A stretch of 64,000 nucleotides of DNA from Hyphomicrobiales bacterium (GTDB lineage: Bacteria > Pseudomonadota > Alphaproteobacteria > Rhizobiales > Aestuariivirgaceae): positions 1 through 64,000 of the forward strand of contig JANYHE010000136.1 of NCBI GenBank assembly GCA_025359215.1, given 5' to 3'. Of this stretch, positions 1-7,027 are shown in pieces. A program made the translations under genes and the position numbers. The notes below the pieces were generated by a model. That model saw only the letters and a list, made by a program, of their open reading frames with translations. It was not told the origin of the DNA and did not search any database. How positions within the stretch are numbered: position 1 is the first letter of the stretch; every line of letters begins with the position of its first letter.

Positions 1-722
1 GTCTCGCATCCAGTGCGACGAAATTTGGAGCTTCACCTATGCCAAAGCAAAGAATGTAGCCGCTGCCAAAGCCGCGCCTGATAATGCGGGCGACACTTGG
101 ACATGGACGGGCATTGATGCCGATAGCAAGCTTATCGTTTCCTGGCTGGTAGGTGGCCGTGATGGTGAATACGCAATGGCCTTCATGGATGATTTGCGCT
201 CACGCCTTGCCAATCGGGTTCAACTCACAACGGACGGCCACAAGGCTTATCTGCAAGCTGTAGAAGGCGCATTTGGTGATGATGTGGACTATGCGATCTT
301 GCACAAGGTCTATGGCAACACACCTGAGAGCGCCAAGGGCAAGTATTCCCCCGCTGAGTGCATTGGCACACAGAAACACCGCATCACAGGTGAGCCTGAC
401 ATAAAGCACGTTTCGACAAGCTTTATTGAACGCTCAAATCTCACTATGCGGATGCATAATCGGCGCTTCACTCGTTTGACCAATGCTTTCAGTAAGAAAT
501 TTGAAAGTCATGTTCACATGGTGGCGATCTGGACAGTCTGGTATAACTTCATCCGCATCCACAAGAGCTTGCGCGTTACCCCTGCCATGCAAGCCAATCT
601 CACTAACACGGTTTGGACTTGGGATACGATCGTGGCCAAGATGGACGAAGTTGCGCCAAAAGCCGGACGGCCTAAGGTTTACAAAAAGCGCGATCAAGAG
701 ATTTCAAACTGAGACACTACCC
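1..722 (+). mobile_element. Right part of an IS1-like insertion sequence
   Basis: The window opens inside an insertion sequence whose transposase runs to 712. The sequence TGAGACACTACCC at 710-722, which contains the transposase stop codon, is the likely right terminal inverted repeat; that is inference, because the left end is outside the window. Unrelated sequence with a promoter for the next gene begins directly after it. A target-site duplication cannot be checked without the left end. Confidence 0.7.
2..712 (+). CDS. IS1-like DDE transposase (5'-truncated by window edge)
   Basis: The frame is open from base 2, upstream of the ATG at 176 given in the ORF track, so the true start lies before the window. 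Visible catalytic-type motifs are CDEIWSF near the left edge (first Asp), TTDGHKAY (second Asp) and FIERSN (Glu), the DDE arrangement of IS1-like transposases that cut and join DNA at element ends. The C-terminal part, with the WYNFIRIHKSLR block, is typical of the family. The end is intact, so the element may be functional. IS1595-type or another close DDE family is an alternative name. Confidence 0.8.
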   Translation, partial: SRIQCDEIWSFTYAKAKNVAAAKAAPDNAGDTWTWTGIDADSKLIVSWLVGGRDGEYAMAFMDDLRSRLANRVQLTTDGHKAYLQAVEGAFGDDVDYAILHKVYGNTPESAKGKYSPAECIGTQKHRITGEPDIKHVSTSFIERSNLTMRMHNRRFTRLTNAFSKKFESHVHMVAIWTVWYNFIRIHKSLRVTPAMQANLTNTVWTWDTIVAKMDEVAPKAGRPKVYKKRDQEISN

Positions 723-735
723 ATGATTTAGGGTG

Positions 736-764
736 CTTGACGTTCGCTAAACTCGTCCCCATAT
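736..764 (+). promoter_or_regulatory. Putative sigma-32 (RpoH) heat-shock promoter for the BI-1 gene
   Basis: CTTGAC at 736-741 and CCCCATAT at 757-764 are separated by 15 bases. This is close to the classical heat-shock consensus CTTGAA-N13-17-CCCCATNT. It lies 27 bases upstream of the start of the Bax-inhibitor-1 gene and about 14 bases after the IS end. The motif is seen in the sequence; sigma-factor use is inferred. Confidence 0.6.
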
Positions 765-791
765 TCCAAGTCAGTTCTCAGGAGGAACAAA

Positions 792-1517
792 ATGGCTGAA
801 CTTCGTAATTTCCCTCAAACCGGCGCCCGTTCAGGCGCTGCGTTAGATCAAGGCCTGCGCTCATATATGCGCGGCATTTATAATTATATGGCTCTGGGCA
901 TTGCTTTGACCGCCGTCGTTATTTTGGCTGTAGCGGCAAATCCAGCTGCAATGGCCGCTGTTTATAGTCTCAAATGGGTGTTGTTTTTTGCAACACTGGG
1001 TCTTGGCTTTTTTGCACCACGCCTTGCATTCTCTGGCAATGCTGCAGTGGCCCATGGGGCTTTCTGGTCTTATTGCGCACTCTGGGGCTTGATGATTGCG
1101 CCAATGGTCGGGCATTATCTGGCCGTCGCCCCTGATATGGTGTTCCGCGCCTTCTTAATAACTGCCGTAACTTTTGGTGCCACCAGCCTTGCAGGCTATG
1201 TCACCAAGCGTGATCTTTCTGGCTTTGGTTCATTCTTTATGATGGCCTCAATTGGCATCATCGTGGCCATGCTGGTTAATGCCTTCTTTGTGGGCAGCAC
1301 AATGTTCAGCTTGCTGGTTTCAGTGGCCGTTGTGTTGTTGTTTGCAGGGGTAACCGCTTGGGAAACTCAGCAGATTAAAGAACAATATGTTGAGGGTGAT
1401 TTGCCAGTGGCCGCACGTGGAAAATCCATCATCGGCGCATTGCAGCTCTATGGCAGCTTTGTAACGCTGTTTGTGCACATCCTCAATATTTTGGGCATTA
1501 TGCGCAGCAACAACTAA
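792..1517 (+). CDS. Bax inhibitor-1/YccA family membrane protein
   Basis: A 241-residue, very hydrophobic protein with about seven predicted transmembrane segments and the GVTAWETQQIK block near the C-terminus that marks bacterial BI-1/YccA proteins. Members sit in the inner membrane; E. coli YccA modulates the FtsH protease, and others behave as pH-sensitive calcium leak channels. The start is set by a strong AGGAGG at 780-785, six bases before ATG. A heat-shock-like promoter upstream and an intrinsic terminator downstream suggest a monocistronic stress-responsive gene. The call is firm; the exact role here is unknown. Confidence 0.9.
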   Translation: MAELRNFPQTGARSGAALDQGLRSYMRGIYNYMALGIALTAVVILAVAANPAAMAAVYSLKWVLFFATLGLGFFAPRLAFSGNAAVAHGAFWSYCALWGLMIAPMVGHYLAVAPDMVFRAFLITAVTFGATSLAGYVTKRDLSGFGSFFMMASIGIIVAMLVNAFFVGSTMFSLLVSVAVVLLFAGVTAWETQQIKEQYVEGDLPVAARGKSIIGALQLYGSFVTLFVHILNILGIMRSNN

Positions 1518-1539
1518 ATCTCGAAAAGAACTGAGTGGA

Positions 1540-1566
1540 GCCCCGGTGCAAATCGGGGCCTTTTTT
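1540..1566 (+). terminator. Intrinsic terminator after the BI-1 gene
   Basis: GCCCCG (1540-1545) and CGGGGC (1554-1559) form a 6-bp GC stem with an 8-base loop, followed by C and six T. It lies 22 bases after the BI-1 stop and its T-tract overlaps the stop codon of the convergent DUF2794 gene. Confidence 0.85.
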
Positions 1567-1927
1567 ATACTTCAGAGAGTTTCGGCTTTTTAACCAACAC
1601 GCGCAAAACTTGTTCCAAATCATTGCCGCGCTTCAAAATCAAGCCACCGGGTGCCACCACACTATAAAGCCCCTGTTTTTGGGTCAGCGATGGGGTTTTT
1701 ACGACCCGGTAGAGAGGCTGCTCACTGGCCCGGCGATGGATGGCAAAAGTGGCCGCTTCCTTTGCAAAATCAATGGCGTAATCTCGCCAGTCACCTTCAG
1801 CCACATAACGTCCATAAAGGCCCAGAATAACCGCAAGTTCCTTCCGATCAAATGTAATAGGCTTTTGCGTTTTACTCTGAAAACGCAGGACATTTGATTC
1901 GCCATTGAAATCATTTGAATCTGTCAT
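1565..1927 (-). CDS. DUF2794 domain protein
   Basis: A 120-residue protein of a family found almost only in Alphaproteobacteria; function unknown. It begins MTDSNDFNGESNVLRF, then has a compact alpha/beta region with FDRKELAVILGLYGRYVAEG and GDWRDYAIDF, and a C-terminal RPLYRVVK-type strand region (here QPLYRVVKTP). The ORF track extends upstream to 2029, but the extra 34 residues look non-coding and the ATG at 1925-1927 matches the family start. It converges on the BI-1 gene and shares its terminator region. Confidence 0.85.
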   Translation of the reverse strand: MTDSNDFNGESNVLRFQSKTQKPITFDRKELAVILGLYGRYVAEGDWRDYAIDFAKEAATFAIHRRASEQPLYRVVKTPSLTQKQGLYSVVAPGGLILKRGNDLEQVLRVLVKKPKLSEV

Positions 1928-2004
1928 CGCCCTGTAACATTGCCGCCGCAGCCTTATATTTGCAAGCCCGTAGCAAAATTCCCCAGTTTTGCCGCAATTG
2001 CACC

Positions 2005-2196
2005 AAGTCTTGGACATGTTGCAGGACAATAGTTTGTTTGTTGCCTCGACAGCCCGGCTGGCTCAGAGCTTTGGTTTAGCCCCCCAGCCCCCCGAAGCGC
2101 GTTTTGCCGGCCGGGCACCCTATCTATCAAGACTCGAGTTTGTGAGTCCGTTGCGTAAAGTTGGGCGGTTGCAGTTGCAACCGCCTCTTTTTTTTG
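2005..2196 (+). ncRNA. Candidate structured small RNA upstream of htpG
   Basis: No protein gene on the plus strand lies between the BI-1 terminator (1566) and the strong terminator at 2164-2196, so that terminator should end some transcript. The interval contains long-range pairing: GTCTTG (about 2007-2012) with CAAGAC (about 2130-2135), enclosing GCCCGGCTGG with CCGGCCGGGC (about 2051-2060 and 2107-2116, one G-U pair). The layout of closing stem, open bubble and terminal stem is loosely like 6S RNA, but no 6S, SRP or RNase P signature was recognised. The 5' end is a guess. Confidence 0.3.
2164..2196 (+). terminator. Strong intrinsic terminator upstream of htpG
   Basis: GGCGGTTGCA pairs with TGCAACCGCC in a near-perfect inverted repeat, followed by TCTTTTTTTTT. 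It ends 57 bases before the htpG ATG. With a separate promoter after it, it probably terminates an upstream RNA; it could instead be an attenuator in a longer htpG leader. Confidence 0.75.
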
Positions 2197-2198
2197 CC

Positions 2199-2228
2199 CT
2201 TGACGAACCACGCCATCTTTACAATATC
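2199..2228 (+). promoter_or_regulatory. Putative htpG promoter, heat-shock-like
   Basis: CTTGACG (TTGACG at 2200-2205) is followed after 16-17 bases by CAATATC (2222-2228). The -35 half matches both sigma-70 and alphaproteobacterial sigma-32 promoters. The -10 half is only a partial heat-shock match. Control of htpG by RpoH is known in many proteobacteria, so the assignment rests partly on the gene downstream. Confidence 0.4.
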
Positions 2229-2252
2229 GAAGCCACACACAGGGACGGGGCC

Positions 2253-4091
2253 ATGACCAAACCAAAACCGCAAGAATTCCAAGCTGAAGTCGGCAAATTG
2301 CTGCACATGATGGTGCATTCGGTTTATTCTGACCGCGATGTATTCTTGCGCGAGCTGATTTCCAACGCGTCTGATGCACTTGATAAATTGCGCTATCAAG
2401 CCATCGCCAAGCCTGATTTGTTGGAACAAGACCCCAAGCTCGAAATCAAGTTGACTGCTGACAAAACCGCCAAAACCTTGACCATCGAAGATTCTGGCAT
2501 TGGCATGTCATCCAAGGAACTCACCGATAATCTCGGCACTATTGCTAAATCCGGCACGCAAGGTTTTGTTGAAAAGGCCAAAGATGGTCCAAGCCTCATC
2601 GGGCAATTTGGTGTGGGCTTCTATGCCGCTTTCATGGTAGCCTCAGAAGTCGAAGTGTTTTCCCGCAAAGCTGGAGCCAAAGCCTGCAATGTGTGGCGCT
2701 CAAATGGCGAAGGCACTTTTACTGTTGAAGAAGCTGACACGCAAAATCGCGGCACCCGCATTGTTTTACATTTGCGTGATGATGCCAACGACTATCTGGA
2801 AGATTGGAAATTGGAGCAGGTCGTACAAGCCTATTCCGACCACATTGCCCACCCCATTATGCTGGCTGGCGAAGGTGAGCCCCGCCAGATCAATTCCGCT
2901 AGTGCCATTTGGATGAAGCCAAAAGGCGAAATCACGGCTGAACAGCACAAAGAATTTTTTGGCCTTCTTAACCATTCATCAGACGCTCCAGCGCTGACCA
3001 TTCATTACCGCGCCGAAGGCAGGCAAGAATATAACGTGCTGCTTTATGTGCCAGGCGAGCGCCCGTTTGATTTGTATGACCCTGAACGCAAGGGCAAACA
3101 GAAGCTTTATGTGAAACGTGTTTTTATTGCTGATGATGTGGGCCTGCTGCCACCTTACCTGCGCTTTGTGCGCGGCGTGATTGACAGTGCCGATATGCCA
3201 CTGAATCTTTCGCGTGAGATGCTGCAAAATAATCCTGATGTCGCCGTTATCAGAAAGGCCGTGGGCAACCGTGTGCTTTCAGAACTAAAAAAATGCGCCG
3301 AAAATGATGCCCCTACTTTCAAGAAGATCTGGGATACTTTTGGCCCGGTCATCAAAGAAGGCCTTTATGAAGATTTTGAACGCCGTGAAGCGCTGTTCGA
3401 AATTGCCAAATTCAAATCAACAAAATCAGACGCAGTCACTCTCAAAGATTACATTGAAGGGCTGAAGGAAAATCAAACCGCAATCTATTATCTCGCCGCA
3501 GAAGATGCGTCCAAGGCCAGTGCCAGCCCCCAGCTTGAAGGCTACAAGGCGCGTGATGTTGAAGTGCTTCTCCTCACCGACCCTGTTGATAGTTTCTGGG
3601 TGCGCACGGCCATGGGCTTTGAAGGCAAGCCTTTCAAATCAGTGGCGCAAGGCTCAGCTGATTTAGACTTGATGAAAACTAAAGACGAAGCACCCAATGC
3701 AAAGTCTGATGCTCCTGAGACTGCGTCGCTCATCGCCGCCTTCAAGCAAGTACTAGGTGCGCGCGTTTCAGATGTGCGTGTGTCAAAACGATTGACTGAT
3801 AGCGCAGTGTGCCTTGTCAATGATGGACAAATGGACCGCACCTTGGAAAAGCTTCTCTCTCGTCAAAAAGATTCGGGCGTTTCCATCAGTGCGCCTGTGC
3901 TTGAAATTAATGCGAACCATGGCTTAATCAAAGCGCTTGGTAAAATGGCACAGGACAAAGGCGACGCATCGGTTGATGATGCTGCACATCTGCTGCTGGA
4001 CCAAGCCTTCATGATGGAAGGTGAAATTGTGGCTGAGCCCGCTGATTTTGCCAAGCGTTTAGCCAATGTCATGTCAAAGGCTTTTGTGTAA
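2253..4091 (+). CDS. htpG: Molecular chaperone HtpG (bacterial Hsp90)
   Basis: A 612-residue ATP-dependent chaperone acting as a cytosolic homodimer in folding and protection of proteins under stress. The N-terminal GHKL ATPase shows ELISNASDALDKLRYQ, DSGIGMS and GQFGVGFYAAFMV; the middle domain has the LNLSREMLQ block; the C-terminal dimerisation region ends normally. The ORF track starts at 1989, but family proteins begin near the ATG at 2253 (MTKPKPQEFQAEVGKLL). A heat-shock-like promoter precedes it. Its last 18 bases overlap the end of the convergent pyridoxal kinase gene. Confidence 0.97.
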   Translation: MTKPKPQEFQAEVGKLLHMMVHSVYSDRDVFLRELISNASDALDKLRYQAIAKPDLLEQDPKLEIKLTADKTAKTLTIEDSGIGMSSKELTDNLGTIAKSGTQGFVEKAKDGPSLIGQFGVGFYAAFMVASEVEVFSRKAGAKACNVWRSNGEGTFTVEEADTQNRGTRIVLHLRDDANDYLEDWKLEQVVQAYSDHIAHPIMLAGEGEPRQINSASAIWMKPKGEITAEQHKEFFGLLNHSSDAPALTIHYRAEGRQEYNVLLYVPGERPFDLYDPERKGKQKLYVKRVFIADDVGLLPPYLRFVRGVIDSADMPLNLSREMLQNNPDVAVIRKAVGNRVLSELKKCAENDAPTFKKIWDTFGPVIKEGLYEDFERREALFEIAKFKSTKSDAVTLKDYIEGLKENQTAIYYLAAEDASKASASPQLEGYKARDVEVLLLTDPVDSFWVRTAMGFEGKPFKSVAQGSADLDLMKTKDEAPNAKSDAPETASLIAAFKQVLGARVSDVRVSKRLTDSAVCLVNDGQMDRTLEKLLSRQKDSGVSISAPVLEINANHGLIKALGKMAQDKGDASVDDAAHLLLDQAFMMEGEIVAEPADFAKRLANVMSKAFV

Positions 4092-4841
4092 AGCCTCCGC
4101 TACGGCCAGAACACCTGTGCTGCCACTCAGCGCAATAGCACTCTGCAGAATGGCCACTGACTCTTGCAGCGCATGATTTTTACGCGTCGAAAACTGTCGC
4201 GCTAAAAACAATCCCGAAAGATAGTCCCCGGTGCCATGGGGCACAGAGCTCAGTTTTGGCGATACTACCTCAGACACATGAGGCCCCCGCACTAAAACCG
4301 TCGCAAGTTGCGCAATCCCCACAGGAACAGAGGTTACAATCACCGTGTCGATATTTAAATTTTGCGCCACCGAAATTGCGGTTTTGCGATCGTCAACCGA
4401 AACACCGACAAGCCATGATAATTCAAAAATATTAGGCGTCAGAATTGTTGCAAGCGGCAACAGGTGATCTCGAATGGCCACAGCCACATCTTCACCCACA
4501 TAAAGCCTGCCGTGATCGCCAATCACCGGGTCCACCAAAACGATGGGGCACTGTAACCTACCCAGCACTGCCGCAACTGTTTCGACCTGACTTGCTGTGG
4601 CAAAATATCCGGTGAGAACGGCATCAATATTTTTAAGTGCTCCAAGTTTTTCAAGGGCGTCCATCATGCTGGCAATGTCTTGCAGCGCACCAACAGGTTT
4701 GCCATGTCCCGGATGATTTGACAGTACAACCGTGGGCAGCGCCAACACTTCATGCCCTTCAGCTTGCAAAGCAGGAACAATCGCACTTAAGCCAACGGGC
4801 CCGAACACAACTTGGGATGAGATGGCCAGAATGCGCGCCAT
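4074..4841 (-). CDS. pdxY: Pyridoxal kinase PdxY-like (PfkB/ribokinase fold)
   Basis: A 255-residue kinase of the ribokinase superfamily, expected to phosphorylate pyridoxal in the vitamin B6 salvage pathway. Family marks are the N-terminal ISSQVVFGPVGLSA loop, DPVIGDHGRLYV, the TPNIFELSWL segment and the anion-hole/catalytic motif PHGTGDYLSGLFLA near residue 210. A hydroxymethylpyrimidine kinase (ThiD) is the main alternative, but the N-terminal VxGxVG pattern and absence of thi neighbours favour PdxY. It is last in a minus-strand run and starts one base inside the stop of the PCD gene, suggesting coupling. The 3' end overlaps htpG by 18 bases. Confidence 0.8.
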   Translation of the reverse strand: MARILAISSQVVFGPVGLSAIVPALQAEGHEVLALPTVVLSNHPGHGKPVGALQDIASMMDALEKLGALKNIDAVLTGYFATASQVETVAAVLGRLQCPIVLVDPVIGDHGRLYVGEDVAVAIRDHLLPLATILTPNIFELSWLVGVSVDDRKTAISVAQNLNIDTVIVTSVPVGIAQLATVLVRGPHVSEVVSPKLSSVPHGTGDYLSGLFLARQFSTRKNHALQESVAILQSAIALSGSTGVLAVAEALHKSL

Positions 4842-5125
4842 TAATGTTGAGCAATCGCATCCATGGCGCGTGCCAGCATCACATCCAGCGCCGTCACCCC
4901 GCCTTCAGAGTGTGTGGTTAAGGTTACATCGACCCGCGAGTAGACATTAAACCATTCAGGATGATGATCCATTTTTTCAGCCACCAACGCGGCCTCAGTC
5001 ATAAAACCAAAGGCTTGACGAAAAGATTTGAATTTAAAACTCTTAAAAATCGCCGCACGATTTTCAACAGCACTCCAGCCAGAAAGTTCAGCCAGCACAG
5101 TATCGATGTTTAATTTTTTGCTCAT
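4841..5125 (-). CDS. phhB: 4a-hydroxytetrahydrobiopterin dehydratase (PCD/DCoH)
   Basis: A 94-residue protein with the full pterin-4a-carbinolamine dehydratase pattern: [19 protein letters not shown] followed by [15 protein letters not shown]. The enzyme recycles the oxidised pterin made by aromatic amino acid hydroxylases. No phenylalanine hydroxylase is in the window, so a role in another pterin reaction, such as with the molybdopterin genes far downstream, is possible but not shown. It overlaps thpR by an ATGA and pdxY by one base. Confidence 0.92.
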   Translation of the reverse strand: MSKKLNIDTVLAELSGWSAVENRAAIFKSFKFKSFRQAFGFMTEAALVAEKMDHHPEWFNVYSRVDVTLTTHSEGGVTALDVMLARAMDAIAQH

Positions 5126-5661
5126 GCAACGGCCATATCATAAGTTTCCTCAACCGCATAAGGTCCGCCGCCACGGGAGGGGCGTGAGGAAAACAACACG
5201 AAACGTTCAACCACAAAGGGTGCCGAACGATAAAGCGCGTGCGATTCAATAAACCGTTGCAAAGCCCGAGGCTCCGCCTCCCGCAGCCTCGCCAAGGTCA
5301 CATGGGGAATAAATTTGCGCGGCTCCGGTTCCAAACCCAACGTCTGGCACAGCCTCTCCTGGGCCTGTTGCAAACGCCGCAATTCGGCATTCTCTTCAAC
5401 ATGAGCAATGATGGCATGAGGCTTATTGCCGCCAAATACGTCGATACCCTTTATGGTGATGGTCATAGGCTTGGTTTCCAACCGGTCCAAAGCCAAGGCT
5501 ACTTCGCGGCCTAGTCCCAAATCGATATCACCTATAAAACGAAGCGTGATGTGAAAGCTTTGCGCATCAATCCAGCGCGCACCTGTAATGCCGCCTTGCA
5601 TCATTTTAAGATCAAGCGCCACATCTTCTGGAAGTTCCAACCCGGTAAACAAGCGCAACAT
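5122..5661 (-). CDS. thpR: RNA 2',3'-cyclic phosphodiesterase ThpR (LigT family)
   Basis: A two-histidine phosphoesterase of 179 residues with the paired HxT motifs HITLRF (about residue 43) and HVTLARL (about residue 125). The family opens 2',3'-cyclic phosphates on RNA and can join tRNA halves in vitro; physiological role unclear. The ORF track begins at a GTG (5667), but the ATG at 5661 has a better placed GGGAGG six bases upstream. It overlaps the PCD gene by four bases (ATGA). Confidence 0.88.
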   Translation of the reverse strand: MLRLFTGLELPEDVALDLKMMQGGITGARWIDAQSFHITLRFIGDIDLGLGREVALALDRLETKPMTITIKGIDVFGGNKPHAIIAHVEENAELRRLQQAQERLCQTLGLEPEPRKFIPHVTLARLREAEPRALQRFIESHALYRSAPFVVERFVLFSSRPSRGGGPYAVEETYDMAVA

Positions 5662-5708
5662 AGCCACCCTCCCGTCTGTGATTCGATCAATTCAACTTCA
5701 CTCACACA

Positions 5709-6338
5709 TTATGGCGATTTGGTAACAAGATTTTCAACAAAGGGTAGAAGCTTCGGCACAATAACACTTAAGCCCTTCACATTGGGATGAATGCCATCGG
5801 CTTGATTGAGCTCTGCCTGTGCAGCCACACCGTCAAGATAGAACGGATAGAGAGCCACGCCAAATTCTGCGGCAAGCTTTGGATACATCCCATCAAACTT
5901 CGCTTGATAATCCGCACCCAAATTAGGTGGCGCTCTCATGCCCAGCAACAGCATAGGCAATTTTTTGTCTCGCAACTTTTGTAAAATTTCGCGCAGCGCA
6001 TTTTCCGCCTGTGCTGGTTCAAGCCCACGCAAAGCATCATTAGCGCCCAGTTCCACGATCACGGCTTTCACATCATCGGTCAGCGCCCAATCCAGCCGTG
6101 CTGCCCCTTGGGCGGCCACATCGCCTGAAACGCCAGCGTTGATAATTGTTATATCAAGGCCCTTGGCCCGCAATGCTTCTTGCAACTTATCAGGCAGGCT
6201 TTGCCCGGGGTCCAAGCCATAACCGGCCGTTAAACTATCACCCAATGCTAAAATTGTAGTTGTGGCCGCCTGCGCTTGCCCCCACATGAACCAAACGCTC
6301 AAAAATACTGTAATGATTCTGCTAATAAACTTGCTCAT
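5709..6338 (-). CDS. tesA: Periplasmic arylesterase / GDSL lysophospholipase, TesA-like
   Basis: A 209-residue SGNH hydrolase with a signal peptide (MSKFISRIITVFLSVWFMW, cleavage near AQA-AT) and the four blocks: GDSLTAGYGL (Ser), a Gly in block II, GANDALRG (Asn) and DGIHPN (Asp/His). Such enzymes hydrolyse aryl esters, acyl thioesters and lysophospholipids in the periplasm. The ORF track start at 6362 would overlap the divergent ABC gene and precede the signal peptide, so the ATG at 6338 is preferred. It is divergent from a YbbA/YbbP-like pair, the same arrangement as tesA-ybbAP in E. coli, which suggests a conserved functional link. Confidence 0.92.
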   Translation of the reverse strand: MSKFISRIITVFLSVWFMWGQAQAATTTILALGDSLTAGYGLDPGQSLPDKLQEALRAKGLDITIINAGVSGDVAAQGAARLDWALTDDVKAVIVELGANDALRGLEPAQAENALREILQKLRDKKLPMLLLGMRAPPNLGADYQAKFDGMYPKLAAEFGVALYPFYLDGVAAQAELNQADGIHPNVKGLSVIVPKLLPFVENLVTKSP

Positions 6339-6349
6339 GGGACATACAT

Positions 6350-7027
6350 ATGACTGCCGCACTGAATTTAAAAGACGTTCACCTAACTTTGAGCAGCAGA
6401 GCAGGTGAAATTAAGATTCTACGCGGTGTGAATGTGGCAGCAGATGCAGGCCAAGCCATTGGCATTGTGGGGCCGTCAGGATCAGGCAAAACTTCACTCT
6501 TAATGATCATTGCAGGTCTGGAGGCTGTGACTTCAGGAGCAATTTCTGTGAATGGCGTCGATTTGAACGGCAAATCAGAAGCAGCCCTGGCAAAATTTCG
6601 CCGCGAGAATATCGGCATTATATTTCAATCCTTCCATCTCATTCCCACCATGACAGCGCTGGAAAATGTGGCCGTTCCACTGGAGTTCAAAGGCTCGAAA
6701 GATGCGATGGACCACGCCCGTGAAGGCCTGAAGCGCGTGGGCCTTGGCCACCGATTGGATCACTACCCCGGCCAGCTTTCAGGTGGCGAACAACAACGCG
6801 TCGCTATTGCGCGTGCTGTCACGTCGGGCGCAAAAATCCTGCTCGCCGATGAACCCACCGGAAATCTGGATCAGGAAAACGGTTCCACAATTATTGATTT
6901 GCTGTTCGAACTCAAAGAGCGCGAACAAGCCACATTGCTATTGGTCACTCATGACCGCGCTTTAGCCGAGCGCTGCAACCGCATTTTAGAAGTACGTGAT
7001 GGTCTTGTGAGCGATGGCCATAAATGA
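6350..7027 (+). CDS. ABC transporter ATP-binding protein, YbbA/LolD-like
   Basis: A 225-residue ATPase with Walker [11 protein letters not shown]-loop, signature [14 protein letters not shown], Walker [13 protein letters not shown] and a switch His (VTHDRA). It belongs to the LolD/MacB/FtsE group that works with FtsX-like permeases, mostly mechanotransmitters rather than importers. It overlaps the permease gene by four bases and starts 12 bases from the divergent tesA start, so the intergenic promoter region is minimal. YbbA of E. coli is the closest analogue by context. Confidence 0.9.
   Translation: MTAALNLKDVHLTLSSRAGEIKILRGVNVAADAGQAIGIVGPSGSGKTSLLMIIAGLEAVTSGAISVNGVDLNGKSEAALAKFRRENIGIIFQSFHLIPTMTALENVAVPLEFKGSKDAMDHAREGLKRVGLGHRLDHYPGQLSGGEQQRVAIARAVTSGAKILLADEPTGNLDQENGSTIIDLLFELKEREQATLLLVTHDRALAERCNRILEVRDGLVSDGHK

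Larger units (their letters stand above)
1928..2252 (+). other. Gene-free interval between DUF2794 and htpG (see ncRNA, terminator, promoter entries)
   Basis: This 325-base gap is the only one above 300 bases in the window. The htpG ORF stays open across part of it (from 1989), but that stretch lacks the HtpG family pattern and is rejected as coding. It holds paired segments, a strong plus-strand terminator with no plus-strand gene in front of it, and a promoter-like sequence before htpG. Confidence 0.7.

Noticed and set aside
2005-2196. Assigning the region before htpG to 6S RNA
   Set aside because: The stem-bubble-stem outline is loose and the usual fau/zapA neighbours are missing, so it is kept only as an unclassified candidate.
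1989-2252. N-terminal extension of htpG in the ORF track
   Set aside because: The 88 extra codons have no Hsp90 pattern, cross a strong terminator hairpin, and the family start is at 2253.
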